A DNA stretch of 64,000 nucleotides from Emydura subglobosa (lineage: Eukaryota; Chordata; Testudines; Chelidae), in NCBI GenBank assembly GCA_007922225.1, contig ML679969.1:17047999-17111998 (forward strand). The letters run 5' to 3'. Position 1 is the stretch's first letter. Every line of letters starts with the position of its first letter. The notes beneath the pieces are model-generated. The model saw only the letters and a program-made list of their open reading frames with translations. It was not told where the DNA came from and made no database searches. The position numbers and the translations under genes were made by a program. This document shows, piece by piece, positions 59,311 to 64,000 of this stretch.

Positions 59311-59399
59311 AAAAGTAAAAAAAATGTGCATACCAAAACCAGTGCAAAAATGTGCAATTTAAAAACAATACAGTGCACATTTCTAAAATAAATTAATGT

Positions 59400-59800
59400 A
59401 ATAGAACTTAGAACAGGCAAAAATATTCCTGTTCATTTCAGTCCATTTCTGCCAAACATACACCAACCATTGCTCTCACAGGTCAGTGAACGTGAAGCTG
59501 TGATTTTCCTTGCCATCCGCTGGCATACAGTGGTAGGAGAAGGAATGTGGTCTTTGATGCCAAATGGAATGTTAGGGGGTGTAAGTAGCTGCTGAAATGG
59601 AGTTCTACATTCCACTACAAAGTGAGGTGGCCCCATGACTGTTGGATCTGTAGTTCAACAAGAGACTGGAGCATTTCTGTTTGCTGCCTGAGAAGCCCCA
59701 TTATATCCTTGTGCATCTCCCTCTCCTTATGTCAGTGGGAAACAAATGTGAATGTAGACACATGCACAACGAGATTGATACAAGGCAATTTATATTGGCC
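59400..59800 (-). pseudogene. Remains of the second Harbinger ORF (Myb-like protein type)
   Basis: Harbinger elements carry a second gene for a Myb/SANT-like DNA-binding partner, tail to tail with the transposase. The minus frame 59433-59636 (PPHFVVECRTPFQQLLTPP) and the sequence upstream (QGYNGASQAAN-like) resemble the Gln/Pro-rich C-terminal part of that protein. The Myb domain is missing. The identification rests mainly on position. Confidence 0.45.
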
Positions 59801-59827
59801 TAACTTTGTAGTGTAGACCAGGTCTAA

Positions 59828-62800
59828 GAGACTTTGACACAGAACAAATTTTATCCCTTTTTAAACAAACAAAAATTCAACAATAATTATGAGGAAAGAA
59901 AGAAAATTAAAAGATCAAGTGTTGAACTGAGATGTAGCAGCATAAAAACTCTGCACAAAAGATTATTGCAATCAAAGGAATTCTGTTTGGCTTGATTGAG
60001 TGTAAATGGGGTCAGGATCCATTCTGGGTGGATAGAAAGTAGAATGTAGGCAAGGTCCGTTTAAATCAAGTGCAACTGTCTCTTCAGTGTAAGGTATAAT
60101 AATCGTCGTGTGGCACAGATTTGCAATAACTGTTCAGATAATTGCTTTATAATTGAAAGTATCACGTTTTTCCCTGTTTATTAAATAGCATGAATAAAGC
60201 CGAATCACATGTGGTAGAATTGCAATTCAAATTCCATTCATTAAAGGCTGAACATTTTCCAGTTAGCATGTAAAGGCAGTTTCTATATAAATTATTCCAA
60301 AAGGATCTCCATGAACTAATGACGTCAGTGTCTAGATGGATTGAAATTGTTTGAGTAATTGATACTACCACTGAATGGCATATCCCTCCTTGGGGGAGGG
60401 GGAGAAAGAAACTGGTGATGTAACTTGTATAATGCTCTGTTAATGCAGAATTGGGAGTGTGACTGCTAAATGTTTTAAATGCAGTCTGAAAAACATGAAT
60501 ACTTTACTATCAGGCATCCTAAATAACATGACTTGTTAGTTTCAATTTAAAGATTTAGATTTCTTCTAGTTTCAGTTTTTATTATGCCATAGATGTTAAC
60601 AACAAAAAATATTCTATCAATGTGTAGAATATTTACATCTTTCTATTAACAAGCCCTTCAGACTTTCTTCCACCTGGGCACCTGTTCCCCCTTTCATTGC
60701 TGCCTGAGACACGAGTACCAATAGTTAGGTGAGAATAATATTACTTCCAAGATCACAATCTAAAAAGTAAACTCTTCAGTTATTCAGAATACTCTTCAGG
60801 GTTCAGGTTCAAGACTCTGAATTTATCTCAAGTTCTGAAGGTGAGTCCAAACCAGCTTCAACTATTTGTAAATTTCATGCATCCAGTGTGAACCCAGTTC
60901 CTGAAGGGAAAATAAAGAAGTTACATATTTATTTAGATTAAAATACAAAGAGTCCTACTATGCACATCAGTAGTCACCCGATGTCAACGAATTAGAATCA
61001 GATTTCATACCAGCCAGCAGCTTAACCAAGTCCATTTACAAGAAAAGTAAATTAACTTAACCTTCTAGCAATTTACAGCAATAAAATATATTCAGCCCAC
61101 CAAAGAGCTTCATACCCTTTGCCCTCCCTAAAGCCTTAGAAAATACAGAATATATTTGTAGCATGCCCTTTTGGACAATGTACATATAAGTGAAACTTGC
61201 TGTAGTTGTGGTAGTTCTGGATTAACTTCTGTAAGTGAAAACTGAAGTGGTTAATGGGTCCTAGAGAGAAAAGGGAATGACTCTGTTGAAGAATCAAAAT
61301 CCCTAACTACCTAGGAGGAAACTGACTTTTGAGTTGGACTGCCCAGATGGAGAGATTGTGGGTCTGAGTCAGAGAGGACTTAGATGGTGGAATGAGTAGA
61401 ACTGAACTAAGAATCCTCAGAGAATCCTGAGTAGAAGGCTTGAATTGGATTTTTTTGTCTTTTTGTTTGTATGTGGGAGGTTATTCTTGTATAGAATCTG
61501 ATTTGTTTGTTAATAAAGTCAAAGTCCAGGAAGAGGGCGAGTTTTGATCTTACACAGGGCTTGTGAGTTGTATTTTAGGGCAGATGTAAGGTCAGCTGCT
61601 CACAGAGACACAGGAACAAACTTACTGTGGTGTATTTTAGGAAATGCAAGATTCTCTCAAATCCAGAACAGGTATAAAAGCAGGAAAGCTGAAGAACTTG
61701 TTACAGCTCCTAAACCCTTCCCTTAGATGAGCACAATGCATTCCCCGTGAATCATGCCTCTTGAATGTGACCTATATAATACCCGTTTTGATGTTATAAC
61801 AGTAGTACTTTGCACTTGCATAATGCCTTTAATCTGAGCATCTCCAGGTGCTTTACAGACCTCTGCTGTCTACTACTATCAAAATAACCTGAACAGTGTT
61901 TTGGAAAGTGTAAAACTCTGGGAAGGCTGTGATAGAGACTTTGGAGGTGTTCCTCTGCTGAGATGTTTCCAGAACATTCACCTGCTAATAAAATCATGTG
62001 TTGTTAATAGAATCATATTTAATCATAGAACAAACTTGTGTTGAAAATAAGACAAACCATGAAAGTAGATAAATTAATTTCTTTTAAAAACCTTGAAACT
62101 ATTCTTAATTTTTTATATTGTACAATTACTCACACTAAATATTAAAAATAATTTTAGGTTAAATGTATGCTTGCAACATTAATATAATTTCAGCGCCTTA
62201 ATTTGGCATAAAAGGTTTAATGAAATATTTTAATACAATTGTGCATTCAGTTTACTAGTTTATATCAATTTCATGGTGTATTAGTAGTTTTTATATTATG
62301 AAAAACACTTTCAGTTGATATTTTCGTTTATGGAAAAAGCATGTTGTTAAAATGGTATAGTTGCATGGATGTTCCCTGTTCTGGATCTGACTTTTTGACA
62401 GTGCAATCCTCCATGTTTCTTATTACTCACTCTGTCTGTCTGTCTCTCTCTCTCAACGTAAAAATCACACTGACCACAGCAGTAGTCAGTACATCACCCA
62501 GCTCTGGTGGGTTGGAAACATGTGCTTTTCAGATGCTAATTCCCCCTTTCATGCAGATGGGCATTGGGCAGGGATGGGGAAAGAGGTAGAGCCTTGGCCA
62601 ATGCCACTGAGCTGGTTTTGAGAGGGAAGTGACCTGTGCGAGCCTGACACTTGGTGCAGATTACTTCTCCCCTGGAGCAAATGTGGAAATCAGGAACCAG
62701 ACTGTGATGGTTGGTCTAATCCTGGGGCAACGCAACAATGTGTTACTCCTTTTTGAGGCAGATTGTAAAATAACAGTCTGGTCTCTTGTGATATTGCATT

Positions 62801-62916
62801 GTATAACTGCATACAAAATGGCAGCAACTGCCATGAAATCTGGGGCTCGTATGACATCTTTATATAGCCACAGAAAGTAATACAATACAAACCAATTCGT
62901 GAGTCATCTCTGTGAA
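59828..62916. other. Intronic sequence, nothing firm
   Basis: No gene supported. A CTGT/CT microsatellite lies at 62431-62454. A TTAATAAAG signal at about 61511 follows a GC-richer block from 61250 and could be the end of an old retroelement; not classified. Confidence 0.35.
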
Positions 62917-63152
62917 GAGGCAGTGTTGCCTAATGGATAGAGCACTGAGCTGACTCAGATTAAGGTGACCTGGATTCTGTTCCTGGCTGCTGGCCTGGTG
63001 TGAGACCTTGGGCAAGTCACTTTACCGGTTTGTGAATCGGTTCCTCCATCTGTAAAATGGGAATAATGATACCAATCCCCTTTGTAAACACTTTCAGATC
63101 TATGGGTGTAAAGCGCTGCATGAGAGCTTAATATCATTATTTGTAAATATTT
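62917..63152 (+). repeat. tRNA-derived SINE, nearly full length
   Basis: The head GAGGCAGTGTTGCCTAATGG, ATAGAGCACTGAG contains an A-box-like TTGCCTAATGG; GGATTCTGTTCC (about 62972) is the B box. The body follows: GACCTTGGGCAAGTCACTTT, CATCTGTAAAATGGGAATAA, and GTAAAGCGCTGCATGAGAGC. This is the RNA polymerase III type SINE abundant in turtles and shares its body with MIR. Confidence 0.85.
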
Positions 63153-63522
63153 GATTCCATTGTGGCTTCCTACCTTCCACTGAGGGATGTGTTTTGAATT
63201 CGTAGGGTAATCTGGAATAATCCATTCATCATGATATACAATCATCACCTGACCATATTATTTGTTTGTTTGTTCCTCTTTCCCTTTCTTCCATCTCTCT
63301 GTCTGTTTTGTCTTTTTAGAGTGTAAGCCTTTGGAGCTGAGGAAAGCAGCTAGCAAATTGTGGGAACTACCAGAAACAAATAGTAAATCATGAGTGGTGA
63401 TGTAATGGGTGATTGCTGAATCATTATGCCCAGGTCTTGTAGTTAATATGCTGTGTTACAGTGATGGTAAACCGAGCTGCAGTACCCAGACAGAAAGAAA
63501 TATGTTAATGAGAAAGAGGCCT
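63153..63522. other. Intronic sequence between SINE and second DIRS
   Basis: Contains a TTTG run at 63262-63274 and no gene. Confidence 0.4.
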
Positions 63523-64000
63523 ATTCTTCTTCGAGTGATGTTCCCATGGGTGCTCCACTGTAGATGTTGTAGTGCCTTTGCATCTGGAGTCGGAGATCTT
63601 CAATAGCAGTGCCCGCCAGACTGCACATGCGTACCTCCCATGCCTCCTGCAACACCCGGGAAATATAAATAGCGCTGTGCAGTCCAGCTGCCCTCAGTTC
63701 CTTCTCTACGACCTACAGTCTGTAACAGAACAGAAAAGTAGAGCCTTTTTTTGCCTCATCCATTTAGATGCTCCTGTCCAAACACCTCATAGATAGTTAG
63801 GTTTTTCCCTTTTTTTTTTAAAAATTTTTTAAAAAAGAAGGCATTTTGGCATATTCTTTTCCTCCTGTTATTTGACAACCCTTAGTATAGTGTAATTTCT
63901 CGTTCTCCCACTTTTTCCCCTGGGAAGCACAACTCTGCTCAAACAAGAAAACAGCCAGAATGCTGTCCCTGGCTAAATCTATCAGATCATTGGCTTCTGA
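63523..64000 (+). mobile_element. Second DIRS-type element, 5' part, cut by window end
   Basis: It starts ATTCTTCTTCGAGTGATG, the same head as the element at 24079, and contains GCCCTCAGTTCCTTCTCTAC at about 63690, at the place where the first element has its terminal repeat end. Between these the sequence is different (GGTGCTCCACTGTAGATG), so it is another subfamily. Only the left repeat (about 63523-63715) and start of the internal part are in view. Confidence 0.7.

Larger units (their letters stand above)
56561..59824 (+). mobile_element. PIF/Harbinger DNA transposon with TAA target duplication
   Basis: Terminal inverted repeats: GTCCATATCTACACTACAAA at 56561 and, as reverse complement of the right end, GACCTGGTCTACACTACAAA from 59824. 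TAA flanks both sides (56558-56560, 59825-59827), the 3-bp duplication typical of this superfamily. Inside are a transposase on the + strand (58290-58940) and remains of a second, minus-strand ORF. The 3.26-kb length includes a probable solo LTR of about 0.6 kb. All coding parts are broken. Confidence 0.92.

Noticed and set aside
62917..63000. Functional tRNA gene
   Set aside because: The A and B boxes are degenerate and the sequence continues into a SINE body and tail.
1..64000. CRISPR array, prokaryotic operon or phage region
   Set aside because: No regularly spaced identical short repeats, no dense gene packing, and clear vertebrate introns and repeats.

Overview
This is a stretch of vertebrate nuclear DNA. 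It is AT-rich, single genes are not packed together, and almost every recognisable protein-coding signal belongs to a transposable element. The repeat set (many CR1 LINE fragments, a structurally complete DIRS retrotransposon, a PIF/Harbinger transposon, a tRNA-type SINE with MIR-like tail, many short palindromic MITE-like repeats) is the kind seen in turtles and, less well, crocodilians. I therefore infer a turtle; this rests on repeat character, not on a search.

The one host gene feature I can support is a single 136-bp coding exon at 34808-34943 on the + strand. It encodes part of the CG-1 DNA-binding domain of calmodulin-binding transcription activator 1 (CAMTA1), flanked by good splice sites. 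The rest of the window then reads as two large CAMTA1 introns, at least 34.8 kb upstream and 29 kb downstream. I found no second CAMTA1 exon.

Layout: 0-2.8 kb, intron with small palindromic repeats; 2.85-6.97 kb, a pile of minus-strand CR1 LINE pieces; 7-13 kb, repeat-poor intron; 13.2-14.0 kb, an RTE-like LINE 3' half (minus); 14.44-15.29 kb, a well-preserved CR1 3' end (minus); 16-24 kb, SINE tails, a foldback repeat, a CR1 nested in an AT-rich repeat, a small hAT-type MITE and a GC-rich patch; 24.08-30.07 kb, a DIRS element with both inverted terminal repeats and an internal complementary region but decayed coding parts; 30-45 kb, intron with the CAMTA1 exon, old LINE/SINE pieces and a 5S rRNA-derived SINE; 45.35-46.18 kb, a second RTE-like LINE (plus); 47.7-51.1 kb, a repeat-poor stretch; 51.1-53.3 kb, CR1 pieces in both orientations; 53.37-54.63 kb, a GC-rich unit bounded by 55-bp direct repeats that I cannot classify; 56.56-59.82 kb, a Harbinger element with TAA target duplication and a probable solo LTR inside it; 62.9-63.15 kb, a SINE; 63.52 kb to the end, the start of a second, different DIRS element.

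Nothing here forms an operon-like system. The notable biology is the architecture of the mobile elements and how they are nested inside an intron of a large neuronal transcription factor gene. All coding parts of the DIRS and Harbinger elements look dead from stops, frameshifts or lost catalytic residues.
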